From: Ignavibacteriota bacterium
GTDB taxonomy: Bacteria > Bacteroidota > Ignavibacteria > Ignavibacteriales > Melioribacteraceae
Assembly (NCBI GenBank): GCA_002698995.1
Contig: PAAX01000012.1
Coordinates: forward strand, 183,776 to 247,775
Length of the DNA stretch: 64,000 nt
Direction: 5' to 3'
Positions within the stretch are counted from its first letter, which is position 1; the number at the start of each line of letters is the position of its first letter. A program made the translations under genes and the position numbers. This document shows positions 44,219-53,851 of this stretch, one piece after another. Under the pieces are notes generated by a model. That model ran no database searches. It saw only the letters and a list, made by a program, of their open reading frames with translations, and had not been told where the DNA came from.

Positions 44219-45448
44219 GTGAAATTAATTCTTAAACTGGCTTGGCGCAATATCTGGCGGAATAAAAGAAGATCAATCTTGACTTTACTTGCGGTTACTT
44301 TTGCAGTTATTGCGTCAATTGCAATGCGCGGAATTCAAGAAGGGACTTACGAACTTAATATTAAAAATGCTGTTGAAATATTCAGCGGTTACCTTCAAAT
44401 TCAAGAGAAAGGATATTTGAACAATCCTTCTTTGGCAAAAAGTTTTAAACCAACAGAAGATCTAAAATCTACTTTGTCAAATGTTGATGGGATAAAGGCT
44501 TATTCAACAAGAATTAATGCCGACGGTTTAATCAGCTTTAAAGACAATTCATTAGGATGTGCAATTTTCGGTTTAAATCCACAGTCATCTCAAGAGACTT
44601 CCAGAATTTTCAGCAAATTAAATGAAGGAAGATTTTTTACAGAACTCGAATCCTATGAAATAGTTATAGGTTATAAACTATTGAAAAATCTAAAAGCTGA
44701 TATTGGAGATGAAATTGTAATACTTGCACAAGGTTTTGACGGTTCGCTTGGGAACATGAAATTCAAAATTGTTGGTACCACAAAAATGGGAATGCAGGAC
44801 TTCGATGCAATGTCGGTTTTTATGGATACTAAATCTGCGCAGGAACTTTTGTCTCTTTACGGCAGAATTACAGCATTGGCAATTGATATAAATTCATTTG
44901 ACGATTTATGCGATATCAAAGAAGAGATTAAAGCAAATCTAAAGAATGAAGAATTGGTTGTTTTGGATTGGAAAGAATTAATGCCCGATTTTGAACAGTC
45001 AATTCAGCTTGATAACATCAGCGGTATTTTCTTTCTGGCAATATTATTTGTGATAGTTGCATTTGGAATCCTTAACACGGTTTTGATGAGTGTAACTGAA
45101 AGATTTAAGGAATTTGGAATCAGTTTATCAATCGGGATGTCTAATTATAAATTGGTTTTGGTTGTTCTTCTTGAAACTCTTTTCATTACAATTATCGGAT
45201 TAATTTTAGGAAACATTATCGGGTTTGGAATTAATCTATACATTTTCAACAATCCCATTCAGTTCGGAAGCGAATATGCCTGGATGTATGAAGAATATGG
45301 ATTTCTTCCAAGGATTGAAGCTTCACTCAAATTTTCAGTCTTTTTCAACTCATCTATATCAATATTGATTGCATCGGTTGTTGCAGCAGTTTATCCTATA
45401 GTTAAGGTAATTAGACTTGAACCGTTGAAGGGAATTAGATATACATAA
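44219..45448 (+). CDS. ABC transporter permease, FtsX/LolC-MacB type (1)
   Basis: A 409-residue permease with an N-terminal helix (AWRNIWRNKRRSILTLLAVTFA), a large periplasmic domain of the MacB_PCD type (about 50-260) and three C-terminal helices of the FtsX domain (about 275-405, ending VIRLEPLKGIRYT). This is the LolC/LolE/MacB topology, which extracts cargo from the membrane rather than pumping across a pore. GTG start right after the LolA-like gene. It pairs with the second permease as a likely heterodimer. Confidence 0.93.
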   Translation: MKLILKLAWRNIWRNKRRSILTLLAVTFAVIASIAMRGIQEGTYELNIKNAVEIFSGYLQIQEKGYLNNPSLAKSFKPTEDLKSTLSNVDGIKAYSTRINADGLISFKDNSLGCAIFGLNPQSSQETSRIFSKLNEGRFFTELESYEIVIGYKLLKNLKADIGDEIVILAQGFDGSLGNMKFKIVGTTKMGMQDFDAMSVFMDTKSAQELLSLYGRITALAIDINSFDDLCDIKEEIKANLKNEELVVLDWKELMPDFEQSIQLDNISGIFFLAILFVIVAFGILNTVLMSVTERFKEFGISLSIGMSNYKLVLVVLLETLFITIIGLILGNIIGFGINLYIFNNPIQFGSEYAWMYEEYGFLPRIEASLKFSVFFNSSISILIASVVAAVYPIVKVIRLEPLKGIRYT

Positions 45449-45460
45449 TAAGGAATTTAA

Positions 45461-46678
45461 ATGTTATTAAAATTAGCATGGCGGAATATCTGGCGGAATA
45501 GGAGAAGATCATTAATAGTTTTCATCTCAATAGTAATTGGAGCTATTTCAATTTTATTTCTTGAAGGAATAACAAATGCATTCTTGAACCAGATGCTTTT
45601 CAACCAGATTTCACTTAGTACTTCGCATATTCAAATTCATAAAAATGGTTTTAGAGATAATAAAGTAATTCAAAATTTTGTACCAAGTCCCGATGTTGTA
45701 GAAACAATTTTAAGTACTCAAAGCGGAGTAAAGGCTTTCAGCAAAAGAGGAATTACATTTGGTTTGTTAAGCAGCGCCGAAAATTCTTCCGGGATTTATT
45801 TAACCGGAATTGAGCATAACAGAGAAGGGCAAATTTCAAAAGTAAAATCCACAATTATCGATGGGCATTATTTAACAGGAGAAAAGGGAGAAATACTTTT
45901 AGGCAAAAAACTTGCTGAAAAACTTAATGTTAACATTGGTGATAAAGTAGTTGGAATGGCTAATGAATTGGATGGCTCAATAGGATCAGATGTTTTCAGA
46001 TTAGTGGGAATCTTTGAAACGGAAAATAGTGAATTTGATAAGACTAATATTTTCATAAATCTGAATCAATTTCAATCAATGCTTAAAATTCCGGGACAAG
46101 TTCATGAGTTTGCAATAGTTCTGAATGATCATAAATCTGCTGACGAAATTAATGAACAAATAAAAAATAAACTAAATAACAAAGCTTATGAAGTATTAAC
46201 ATACGCAGAACTGTTGCCATTGCTGATTCTTCAAATTGATCTCTCGAAAGAATCAATGTTCGTGGTCTATTTTATAGTTGGATTAGCATTAATATTCGGA
46301 ATTATTAACTCAATGTTGATGTCGGTATTTGAAAGAATAAATGAACTTGGAATTCTTTTGGCAATTGGAATGAAGACGACAAAAATTTTTGGAATGATAT
46401 TGCTGGAGTCACTTCTGCTGGGATTATTCGGAACTCTCATCGGTTCAGCAGTGGGTGGAATTTTAATAACAGTTCTTTCTGATACTGGAATTAATCTATC
46501 ACTTTTTGCTGACAGCTTAAATTCGTATGGTATTGGTGCAATTTTATATCCGTCGGTTAGTTACTCAGAATTAATAGGAGTTTTAGTAACAATTCCGATT
46601 GTTTCAATAGTTGGAGCAATTTATCCGGCAGTAAAAGCAATTAAACTTCAGCCGGTTGAAGCAATAAGATATATATAA
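45461..46678 (+). CDS. ABC transporter permease, FtsX/LolE-MacB type (2)
   Basis: A 405-residue paralogue of the preceding permease with the same layout: WRNIWRNRRRSLIVFISIVIG helix, periplasmic domain with GEILLGKKLAEKLNVNIGDKV, and three C-terminal helices ending AIKLQPVEAIRYI. Both begin LAWRNIWRN, and the two probably arose by duplication. Together with the ATPase at 46714 they form a LolCDE-like complex. Confidence 0.93.
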   Translation: MLLKLAWRNIWRNRRRSLIVFISIVIGAISILFLEGITNAFLNQMLFNQISLSTSHIQIHKNGFRDNKVIQNFVPSPDVVETILSTQSGVKAFSKRGITFGLLSSAENSSGIYLTGIEHNREGQISKVKSTIIDGHYLTGEKGEILLGKKLAEKLNVNIGDKVVGMANELDGSIGSDVFRLVGIFETENSEFDKTNIFINLNQFQSMLKIPGQVHEFAIVLNDHKSADEINEQIKNKLNNKAYEVLTYAELLPLLILQIDLSKESMFVVYFIVGLALIFGIINSMLMSVFERINELGILLAIGMKTTKIFGMILLESLLLGLFGTLIGSAVGGILITVLSDTGINLSLFADSLNSYGIGAILYPSVSYSELIGVLVTIPIVSIVGAIYPAVKAIKLQPVEAIRYI

Positions 46679-46713
46679 TCACATTTTAATTAGAAGAAAA
46701 ATTTGGATAGAAA

Positions 46714-47388
46714 ATGGAAATTATAATAGCAGAAAAGATTGAGAAAATTTATCAGGATAACGGTGTTCCTGTAACGGCATTAAAGGATGTGGATATAATT
46801 GTAAATAAAGGTGAATTTTTAGTCTTAGCCGGAAGATCAGGATCAGGCAAAACAACATTACTAAATCTTTTTGGTGCATTAGATAATCCCACAAAAGGAG
46901 AAATAAAATTTGAGAAGTATCATTTAGCTAAAATGAATAAGAAAGAACTTTCCGAATTAAGATTGAACAAAATGGGATTTATTTTTCAAGCATATAATTT
47001 AATTCCGGTTTTAACCGCAATTGAAAATATAGAATTCAGTATGATGCTTCTTGGAATTCCGGAGAAAACAAGAAGAGAAAGAGCTCTTTCACTTATGAAG
47101 GAATTGGAAATCGATCAATTGGCAGATAAGCGTCCGGGAGAAATGAGCGGCGGACAGCAGCAGAGAGTTTCAGTTGCTAGAGCAATTGTTAATAATCCAA
47201 CTGTAGTTTTAGCAGATGAACCAACTGCGAACCTAGATTCAAAAACAGCTTCAAATCTGCTTGATCTAATGCAGAAGATGAATGAAGAAAAGAAAATTAC
47301 TTTCATTTTTGCTACTCATGATAAGCAGATTATGGAAAGAGCAAAACGATTAGTCTATCTTGAAGATGGCAGAATTAAACAAGATTAG
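46714..47388 (+). CDS. ABC transporter ATP-binding protein, LolD/MacB type
   Basis: A 224-residue ATPase with Walker A GRSGSGKTTLLN, Q-loop IFQAYNLIP, signature MSGGQQQRVSVARAI, Walker B VVLADEPTANLD and the H-loop FATHD. It closely follows the LolD/MacB subfamily. It energises the two permeases upstream. The operon's cargo is not known; the TetR control suggests an inducible lipid or toxic hydrophobic compound rather than housekeeping lipoproteins. Confidence 0.95.
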   Translation: MEIIIAEKIEKIYQDNGVPVTALKDVDIIVNKGEFLVLAGRSGSGKTTLLNLFGALDNPTKGEIKFEKYHLAKMNKKELSELRLNKMGFIFQAYNLIPVLTAIENIEFSMMLLGIPEKTRRERALSLMKELEIDQLADKRPGEMSGGQQQRVSVARAIVNNPTVVLADEPTANLDSKTASNLLDLMQKMNEEKKITFIFATHDKQIMERAKRLVYLEDGRIKQD

Positions 47389-47399
47389 TTTTGGGATTG

Positions 47400-47610
47400 T
47401 CGTTATTATACTGTCGTTAAGGGATAAAGGAATCTCAAAACTCATAGAGTATGAGATACCGGTATTGTTGATAAAAGGCAATAAACAAACCGGTATGACA
47501 ATGATTTGTACTTTTACTGTCATTCCGGTTCATGCTCGCCTCGCAAGCTTAGCGAAGCGGGAAGGGATACCTGTCAGCCAATAAGACAGGCTGGAATCTC
47601 AAACTTGTTT
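47400..47610. repeat. Degenerate dispersed intergenic repeat
   Basis: No credible gene. The stretch has paired arms ATACCGGT/ACCGGTAT and the module GTCATTCC ... GGAATCTC also found in the repeats at 52750 and 53340, plus CCTGTC/GACAGG. It appears to be a rearranged member of the same repeat family inserted between the ATPase and outer-membrane protein genes. Confidence 0.6.
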
Positions 47611-47643
47611 GTTTATAAATAAAAATCAAAAACTTTTTATAAA

Positions 47644-48783
47644 ATGAAAAAACTAATAATCTCACTGTTCTTAATTAACTCACTTTTTGCACAAGTGGAG
47701 TTTGATTTGAGTGGTTATGTTGTTAATCTTCCAACATATCAAAAACCTCAAGAAACATTAGCAGATATTTTCGGATTGGATCAAAATACTTTTCTAGATC
47801 TAACCAGAATCAGACTTCGTCCCGAAATTTATATTTCAAGCAGTACAAGACTAAATATTGATTATGAAATATCTGCACTTTATTTCAATTCATTAACAAC
47901 GTTATCTTTAGGAAATGCAAGTAATAATCGGCAGGCGGCACCTTTAAAATGGAATTTAATTAATAAGAAAAATTTAACTGTCGATCATTACTTTGACAGA
48001 CTCTATTTAAAACAAAGGTTTGGCTTTGGTGAAGTTGTAGTTGGAAGACAAAGAATAGCTTGGGGAAGCGGTAGAGTTTGGAATCCTACAGATTTATTCA
48101 ATCCAATAAATCCGGCTAACTTTTTTAAAATAGAAAAGGACGGCGCTGATGCGGTTTCTTCAAAAATATTTTTGGGAAATTTTACTGATTTGAGTTTGGT
48201 TGTAAACTTCACGGAAAAAATCAATCAGACAAACTTTGGTGCAAGATTCAGAACAAACTACAGTGAATTTGATTTGGCATTAATCGCTGGTTACTTTGAT
48301 AAAAGATTTAAGATTGGATTTGATTTTGCCGGAAACCTATTTGATGCCGGTGTTAGGGGAGAATCGATCACATCAATAAATGAAAATAATTACAATGATA
48401 ATTTCACGAAATACATACTTGGAATTGATTATCAATTCTCATATAGATTATATGGATTGATTGAATATCATTTTAACGGTGAAGGAAAGAAATCGAAAAG
48501 TGAATATCAGTTTTTAAGATTGGTAAATGGAGAATTATTAAATCTTGGTAAAAATTATTTGAATATCACTGCCGGCTATTTAATACATCCTCTTGTAAAT
48601 CTATCATTGTCATCAACCCAAAATCTAAATGATGGAAGCGGGTTCAGTGGATTTACAATTCAATATTCATATCTGCAGAATTTAGATGTTTCCTTTGGAA
48701 CTCAACTTTCATATGGTGATAATTTTACCGAATACTGGTTTTACGGTACTTCCATCTATTTGCTTGGGCAGTTTTATTTTTAG
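47644..48783 (+). CDS. Outer-membrane beta-barrel protein of the export cluster
   Basis: A 379-residue barrel with a signal peptide ending NSLFAQ and an aromatic C-terminal strand ending LLGQFYF, typical for BAM recognition. The segment VVVGRQRIAWGSGRVWNPTDLFNP resembles DUF1302-type barrels that neighbour LolA-like PF17131 proteins in other bacteria. It is likely the outer-membrane component for the transporter, though 255 bp containing a repeat separate it from the ATPase gene. Its 3' end overlaps the convergent EamA gene by 59 bp. Confidence 0.82.
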   Translation: MKKLIISLFLINSLFAQVEFDLSGYVVNLPTYQKPQETLADIFGLDQNTFLDLTRIRLRPEIYISSSTRLNIDYEISALYFNSLTTLSLGNASNNRQAAPLKWNLINKKNLTVDHYFDRLYLKQRFGFGEVVVGRQRIAWGSGRVWNPTDLFNPINPANFFKIEKDGADAVSSKIFLGNFTDLSLVVNFTEKINQTNFGARFRTNYSEFDLALIAGYFDKRFKIGFDFAGNLFDAGVRGESITSINENNYNDNFTKYILGIDYQFSYRLYGLIEYHFNGEGKKSKSEYQFLRLVNGELLNLGKNYLNITAGYLIHPLVNLSLSSTQNLNDGSGFSGFTIQYSYLQNLDVSFGTQLSYGDNFTEYWFYGTSIYLLGQFYF

Positions 48784-49672
48784 TTTTAATTCTTTCATGC
48801 CCCATTTTTACAATTACAACACCCCCTAAAATTAATGCGGTTGCTGCAAAGAGAATAATGTTTACTTCTTCATTAAGAACAAGCCAGCCCAAATACAAAG
48901 CAATAATTGGGTTAACATAAGTGTATGTAGAAACAAAAGAAACCGGAAGATGTGCAATTGCATAAATGAAAGATGTATATCCAAACAGAGAACCGATTAA
49001 AACCAAATAAGCAAATGCATAAAAAGAATCTTGAGTAAAATGAAAAACAGACCATTCACCTAATAACGAGCCAAGAATGACTTGAAGAACCCCGGCAAAT
49101 AACATCTGAAAAGTCGCTCCCATTAAAGGTTTTACGGATACCTTCTTATATTTTGACCAAAGACTTCCAATCACCCAGACAACTACAGCACCAAACATGC
49201 TCAAGATTCCAAGAAAGTAATCGCTGTTAAAAATTTTATCGAGATCATTCCAAAAGATTAGTACAACTCCGGATGTACCAATAATGATTCCTAGAATAAC
49301 AAGAAAATTAATCTTTGGGCTGTTGGGCAGAAGCATTTCAATAATTACCACCCAAATTGGAATTGTAGTAATGAGAAGTGAAGTCAATCCGCTTGGAAGC
49401 CACTGCTCAGCAATAACTACAAAACCGTTTCCAAATCCTAATAAACTAATACCAACAATAAAGAGATGAATTAAATCATCTTTTACCGGAAATTTATAAC
49501 CTCGTAAAAAAAGATAACCTATTAAAATTATTCCGGCCGTAATCCATCTTAAACCGGCAAATAAAAACGGTGGTAGATCGGTTACACCAATTTTAATTGC
49601 CAGGTAAGTCGTTCCCCAAATTACACAGACTGCAATGTATGCCAGATAAGCTTTAAAGTTTTGGTTGTTCAT
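48725..49672 (-). CDS. EamA/DMT-family transporter
   Basis: A 315-residue drug/metabolite transporter with ten helices in two EamA repeats (first with IWGTTYLAIKIGVTDLPP, second with GSLFGYTSFIYAIAHLPVSFVSTYTYVNPI). The ending VKMGHERIKTKNKTAQANRWKYRKTSIR is a basic tail that reaches into the convergent barrel gene; the family normally ends soon after the tenth helix, so the tail may be read-through extension. Substrate unknown. Confidence 0.9.
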   Translation of the reverse strand: MNNQNFKAYLAYIAVCVIWGTTYLAIKIGVTDLPPFLFAGLRWITAGIILIGYLFLRGYKFPVKDDLIHLFIVGISLLGFGNGFVVIAEQWLPSGLTSLLITTIPIWVVIIEMLLPNSPKINFLVILGIIIGTSGVVLIFWNDLDKIFNSDYFLGILSMFGAVVVWVIGSLWSKYKKVSVKPLMGATFQMLFAGVLQVILGSLLGEWSVFHFTQDSFYAFAYLVLIGSLFGYTSFIYAIAHLPVSFVSTYTYVNPIIALYLGWLVLNEEVNIILFAATALILGGVVIVKMGHERIKTKNKTAQANRWKYRKTSIR

Positions 49673-49775
49673 TAAATCTCAAAAAATTAACTGAACAAAA
49701 TCGGAATAAATATTCAATTGATGAAACAATAATTTTCATTATTGCTTAACTTTCATAAAATAATTTGAAGGCATT

Positions 49776-50255
49776 ATGGATTTTGTAATTAAGAAAGCAG
49801 AAGAGAAGGATATTCCAATTTTAATTGAGTTCGTGAAAAAATTAGCCGAATATGAAAAACTTAGTCATGAAGTAACCGCAACAGAAGAAATATATCGGGA
49901 TTCATTTTTTGGTAAAGAAAAATCGGCACATGCTGTAATTGGATATTTTGAAAATAAACCGGTTGGAATTGCAATTTATTTCTTTAACTTTTCAACTTTT
50001 ATTGGAAGACCCGGTTTATATCTTGAGGACTTATTTGTTCTTCCCGAAATGCGGGGTAAAGGATTCGGCAAAAAATTATTGCTTCACTTAGCTAAAATTG
50101 CAGCAGAAAAAAATTGTGGAAGATTCGAATGGTCGGTTCTCGATTGGAATAAACCGGCAATAGATTTTTATAAAAGTCTTGGCGCAGTTCCAATGGACGA
50201 ATGGACTGTTTTCAGATTAACTGAAGATGAACTAAAAAAATTAGCAAAGGATTAA
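49776..50255 (+). CDS. GNAT N-acetyltransferase (spermidine/diamine acetyltransferase-like)
   Basis: A 159-residue GNAT enzyme. The acetyl-CoA loop is RGKGFGKKLL, preceded by YLEDLFVLPEMRG and followed by CGRFEWSVLDWNKPAIDFYKSLGA, the pattern of SAT1-like polyamine acetyltransferases. FSTFIGRPGLYLEDL supports that subgroup. The stop is three bases before the MscS gene. Substrate is inferred by similarity. Confidence 0.9.
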   Translation: MDFVIKKAEEKDIPILIEFVKKLAEYEKLSHEVTATEEIYRDSFFGKEKSAHAVIGYFENKPVGIAIYFFNFSTFIGRPGLYLEDLFVLPEMRGKGFGKKLLLHLAKIAAEKNCGRFEWSVLDWNKPAIDFYKSLGAVPMDEWTVFRLTEDELKKLAKD

Positions 50256-50258
50256 AGA

Positions 50259-51518
50259 ATGACAAATGATATTCTGAAATCATTTAATGAATTTTTAACT
50301 TGGCTTGAAAGCTATCCGTACATTGAGTTCGGAATTAAAGCTGGTTTGGTATTATTAATTTCGCTCGGTGTTTATTTTATTGCTAAAGGATTGGCGATTA
50401 ATATTATCAAGAAATTCGTAAGTAAAACAAAAACTAAACTGGATGATCACTTTTTAGATGCAAAACTTTTAAGAAGAATTGCATACTTAATTCCAATCAT
50501 AATTATTAATGCATCTGCATCTCTGTTCCCTTTTATGGAAGGATTTGTAGACAAGGCAACTAAAGGATTATTTATATTTTTCTTCCTTTTAGTTTTAAGT
50601 CAAGTTTTAACTTCTATTACAACTTTTTTAGAAGCTACCGAAAGATTTAAAGACAGACCGATAAAAGGATATGTTCAAGTTATTAAGGTTATTCTTTTTG
50701 CATGGGGAATAATTTTAATGCTTGGAGTTTTTACAACTAAAGATCCTTGGGCAATTGTTGGTGGATTAAGTGCTCTAACGGCAGTTATTATTTTAGTTTT
50801 CAGAGATACTATTCTTTCCTTTGTTGCTTCAATTCAAATATCAAGTTATGATTTAATTAAGAAAGGGGATTGGATTGAAGTCCCCAAATATGGTGCCGAT
50901 GGTGATGTTATTGATATATCTCTTAATGTAATTAAAGTGCAGAACTGGGATAAAACTATTACCGTAATTCCTACTTATAAAATTATTGATGATACATTTA
51001 AGAACTGGCGCGGAATGGTAATGACGGGAGGAAGAAGAATTGCCCGGTCAATTTACATTGATATGTCAAGTATAAAATTCTGCGACGATAAAATGATAGA
51101 GAAGTACAAAAAGATAGAATTAATAAGAGATTATGTTGAAAAGAAATTAACCGAAATTGAAGAGTTTAATAAATCCAGAAATTTTGATAGAACAATTCCG
51201 GTAAACGGAAGATGGATAACTAACGTTGGTACTTTCAGAGCTTACTTAAAAGAGTATCTGCATCAAAGAGAAGATATTCATAAAGGATTAACTTTCTTAG
51301 TCCGCCAGCTTGAACCGAACGATAAAGGATTGCCTATTCAGATTTATGTATTTGCCAATACAACTGTATGGGCAAAATATGAGGATATACAAGGAGATAT
51401 TTTTGATCATATATTTGCGGTAATACCATTTTTCGATTTAAGAATTTATCAAAGTCCAACCGGGTCTGATATTAAAGCTCTGGGAAAATTTAGTTTCGAG
51501 AATCAAAATGAAAATTAA
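50259..51518 (+). CDS. MscS-family mechanosensitive channel (YbdG-like)
   Basis: A 419-residue channel protein with about five membrane helices in the first 180 residues. The pore-lining helix is WAIVGGLSALTAVIILVFRDTILSFVASIQIS, followed by a beta domain (KKGDWIEVPKYGADGDVIDISLNVIKVQNWDKTITVIPTYKI). The extended C-terminal domain (RGMVMTGGRRIARSIYIDM) matches the YbdG/MscM subgroup. It would release solutes on hypo-osmotic shock. It overlaps the next gene by 11 bp. Confidence 0.92.
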   Translation: MTNDILKSFNEFLTWLESYPYIEFGIKAGLVLLISLGVYFIAKGLAINIIKKFVSKTKTKLDDHFLDAKLLRRIAYLIPIIIINASASLFPFMEGFVDKATKGLFIFFFLLVLSQVLTSITTFLEATERFKDRPIKGYVQVIKVILFAWGIILMLGVFTTKDPWAIVGGLSALTAVIILVFRDTILSFVASIQISSYDLIKKGDWIEVPKYGADGDVIDISLNVIKVQNWDKTITVIPTYKIIDDTFKNWRGMVMTGGRRIARSIYIDMSSIKFCDDKMIEKYKKIELIRDYVEKKLTEIEEFNKSRNFDRTIPVNGRWITNVGTFRAYLKEYLHQREDIHKGLTFLVRQLEPNDKGLPIQIYVFANTTVWAKYEDIQGDIFDHIFAVIPFFDLRIYQSPTGSDIKALGKFSFENQNEN

Positions 51519-52662
51519 AGTCCATCAAGCTATTGCCTATGCATTAATTGATTTGGGAGTTGAAGTTTTAACTCATGTGCCCGGTTACGGCGGAAGTGAA
51601 GTATTTCAAAGTTATAATGAGTTAAGCATGAAAAAGCTTCCGTTATCTTTTCATGAAGAACCGGCATATTCAATTGCTCACTCAGCCAGCATCTGCGGTA
51701 AAAGAAGTGCCGTCCTTATAAAAGCTCAGGGCTTAGCAAAGGCTGCAAATGCTGCGGTTGATTCACTATACACAAATATTAATGCCGGATTTGTATCGCT
51801 GATTTTCGATGATAAAGAAGGTTCTCACTCCGATAATATTATGGAAACCGAGCAATTTGTAAGTGGAATTTCCTTCCCTTATCATTTATCTGAAAAAGAG
51901 AATATCTACAATGATGTAGTGTATGCTTTTTTCACTTCTGAAAAATCAAAGCTTCCCTTGGCGTTAATAATTGATTCGAGTATTGTAAATGACGAAATAG
52001 AATTAGAAAGAAGAACCGACTTAAAGAAGAAATTTTCTTACAAAAGAGATATAGCCAATCATGTTGTTCATCCTATGTTTGCCGAATATCAGTACAATGT
52101 ATTCTGTGCAAAAAGAGAAGGAAAAGATTCAGCTCTTATTCCAAGACCAAAACTGATAAACGTTCCTAACGATCTTCCGGAGAGAACAAAAGGGGCTGCC
52201 CAAAAATATCAACCGATTTTTGATTATCTGAAAAATGCAAAAATTGATTTTGCTACCGGCGATACAAGCTCCTCTTCCGCTTATTCTCTTCCTCCTTATA
52301 ATGTAATTAATCTTGTTACTCATATCGGTGGAAGTGTTTCCCTTGCAATTGGAGCATATCTTTCAGGCTTTAAAAATGTATGGGCTTTAACCGGAGATTT
52401 TGGATTTATCTCTGCCGGTCATTTGGGATTGATTGAGGCTATTCAAAGAGAAACTCCGATTAAAGTTGTTATTTTTTATAATAAATTGGCTTCAGCTACA
52501 GGGGGACAGACGATAAATAAAACTCTTATGAGAAGATTATTAGCTGGATATGAAAGTTATCTTGTGCATCTTTCCAATCCAAACGATCCTTTTGAAGTTG
52601 CTGAGAAACTTGATGAAGTAAGTAAGAGTGATACTCTAAAAATTTTATTGGCTGATTATTAA
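51508..52662 (+). CDS. Thiamine-pyrophosphate-dependent enzyme of unknown substrate
   Basis: A 384-residue TPP enzyme with PYR and PP domains, similar to phosphonopyruvate/sulfopyruvate decarboxylase-like proteins and the alpha part of indolepyruvate:ferredoxin oxidoreductase. The N-terminal domain has VEVLTHVPGYGGSEVF and the activating glutamate region FHEEPAYSIAHSA. The C-terminal domain has GDTSSSSAYSLPP and the TPP motif ALTGDFGFISAGHLGL ... FYNKLASATGGQT. No ferredoxin domain is fused. It overlaps the MscS gene. Confidence 0.85.
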   Translation: MKIKVHQAIAYALIDLGVEVLTHVPGYGGSEVFQSYNELSMKKLPLSFHEEPAYSIAHSASICGKRSAVLIKAQGLAKAANAAVDSLYTNINAGFVSLIFDDKEGSHSDNIMETEQFVSGISFPYHLSEKENIYNDVVYAFFTSEKSKLPLALIIDSSIVNDEIELERRTDLKKKFSYKRDIANHVVHPMFAEYQYNVFCAKREGKDSALIPRPKLINVPNDLPERTKGAAQKYQPIFDYLKNAKIDFATGDTSSSSAYSLPPYNVINLVTHIGGSVSLAIGAYLSGFKNVWALTGDFGFISAGHLGLIEAIQRETPIKVVIFYNKLASATGGQTINKTLMRRLLAGYESYLVHLSNPNDPFEVAEKLDEVSKSDTLKILLADY

Positions 52663-52749
52663 ATATTGTTAAACGAGATATCAGTCTGACTTATCGATAG
52701 AGAGGTTTTCTCAAAAAAATTTTTGAAACCGGCTTTATAAATAATTATC

Positions 52750-52904
52750 ATTGTCATTCCCGCATGTTTTAAGCGGGAATCCATTTGTGAGATTTTAGAA
52801 AAAAATATTTTTGGAAATTAAAATAAATATAGATACTCGATTTCGCGAATGTATGACATACAGTTAAGTTGTCATTCCCACATGCTTTTAGTGGGAATCT
52901 TATA
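52750..52904. repeat. Dispersed palindromic repeat, left copy
   Basis: A 155-bp unit nearly identical in plan to 53340-53493. It contains hairpins ATTCCCGC/GCGGGAAT and ATTCCCAC/GTGGGAAT flanking a GATACTCGATTTCGCGAATG core. A further hairpin, ATACCCGC-TTTC-GCGGGTAT, follows at about 52946-52965. The rest of 52663-53015 has no gene. Confidence 0.85.
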
Positions 52905-53015
52905 GATAAACATTAAGCTTAACTTCGAGTAAAATAAGAGGCTGGATACCCGCTTTCGCGGGTATGACAAAATTGAAAAATATTGTTAGTAGAGATTTAG
53001 CAAAGAACAAAAAAG

Positions 53016-53303
53016 ATGTATCAATATTTTGTATACATATTAGCAAGTAAACCTAATGGAACTCTTTATATTGGCGTTACAAATAATTTGCAAAGAAGAG
53101 TCTATGAACATAAGAATGGACTAATAGAAGGATTCACTAAAAAGTATAATGTAAATAAACTTGTTTATTATGAGATTCATTCAGAAATAACTGAAGCAAT
53201 TAGAAGAGAAAAGAATTTAAAGAAGTGGAATAGAAAGTGGAAAATTGAATTGATTGAAAAAGCAAATTCTTCTTGGAAGGATTTATATTCAGATATAATT
53301 TAA
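53016..53303 (+). CDS. GIY-YIG nuclease-domain protein (UPF0213-like)
   Basis: A 95-residue single-domain protein. The GIY-YIG hallmark is seen as YFVYILASKPNGTLYIGVTNNLQRRVYEHK, with the conserved Arg and the later Glu region AIRREKNLKKWNRKWKIELIE. These proteins are structure-specific endonucleases or their relatives; the small UPF0213 group has no settled role. It lies exactly between two about 155-bp direct repeats, suggesting the nuclease and repeats form one mobile or homing unit. Confidence 0.9.
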   Translation: MYQYFVYILASKPNGTLYIGVTNNLQRRVYEHKNGLIEGFTKKYNVNKLVYYEIHSEITEAIRREKNLKKWNRKWKIELIEKANSSWKDLYSDII

Positions 53304-53339
53304 AATGATTGTTCACATACAGATATAACAAAAAGCTTA

Positions 53340-53493
53340 ATTGTCATTCACGCATGTTTTAATCGGGAATACAGTTACAAGATTTTAGAACAAATGTTTT
53401 CTGAAGTAAGATTAAATATAGATACTCGATTTCGCGAATGTATGACCTAAAGTTAAGTAGTCATTCCCACATTCCTTTAGTGGGAATCTTATA
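53340..53493. repeat. Dispersed palindromic repeat, right copy
   Basis: A 154-bp direct repeat of 52750-52904. The shared ATAGATACTCGATTTCGCGA block and both outer hairpin modules are retained; the first hairpin has decayed (TCACGC/TCGGGA). The copies bracket the GIY-YIG gene. Confidence 0.85.
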
Positions 53494-53517
53494 ACTGTCA
53501 GAAACAGAGAGAAAATA

Positions 53518-53841
53518 TTGCAGAAAAAAGTAAATAACATTTATAAAAATATTCCATCGGATATGCCGGAAGAATTATTTGAAATAATTTCTGAGAAAGA
53601 TAATATTAAAATAGAAAGAATTATTTCTGACGGACATTCTACACCGGATGATTACTGGTATGATCAAGATAAAGATGAGTTTGTAATTCTGCTTAAAGGA
53701 AATGCTGTTTTATTATTCGAAAATGATGAGAGAGTTGATCTATCAGAAGGTGATTATGTTGTTATTCCAAAGCATTGCAGACACAAAGTGTTAGGCACAA
53801 GTAAAGAGACAAAAACTATCTGGCTTGCAGTTCATTATTAA
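53518..53841 (+). CDS. Cupin-domain protein
   Basis: A 107-residue single cupin. The opening NIYKNIPSDMPEELFE and IKIERIISDGHSTPDDYWYDQDKDEF match a conserved small family of stand-alone cupins, and the motif GDYVVIPKHCRHKVLG supplies metal-binding histidines. The TTG start keeps the conserved N-terminus; the next in-frame Met would remove it. It is followed after 10 bp by the DUF819 gene. Confidence 0.88.
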   Translation: MQKKVNNIYKNIPSDMPEELFEIISEKDNIKIERIISDGHSTPDDYWYDQDKDEFVILLKGNAVLLFENDERVDLSEGDYVVIPKHCRHKVLGTSKETKTIWLAVHY

Positions 53842-53851
53842 CGGAGGATGA

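Noticed and set aside
47360..47584. Plus-strand reading frame of 74 codons after the ABC ATPase gene
   Set aside because: Overlaps the end of the ATPase gene out of frame and runs through the intergenic repeat; no signal or motif.
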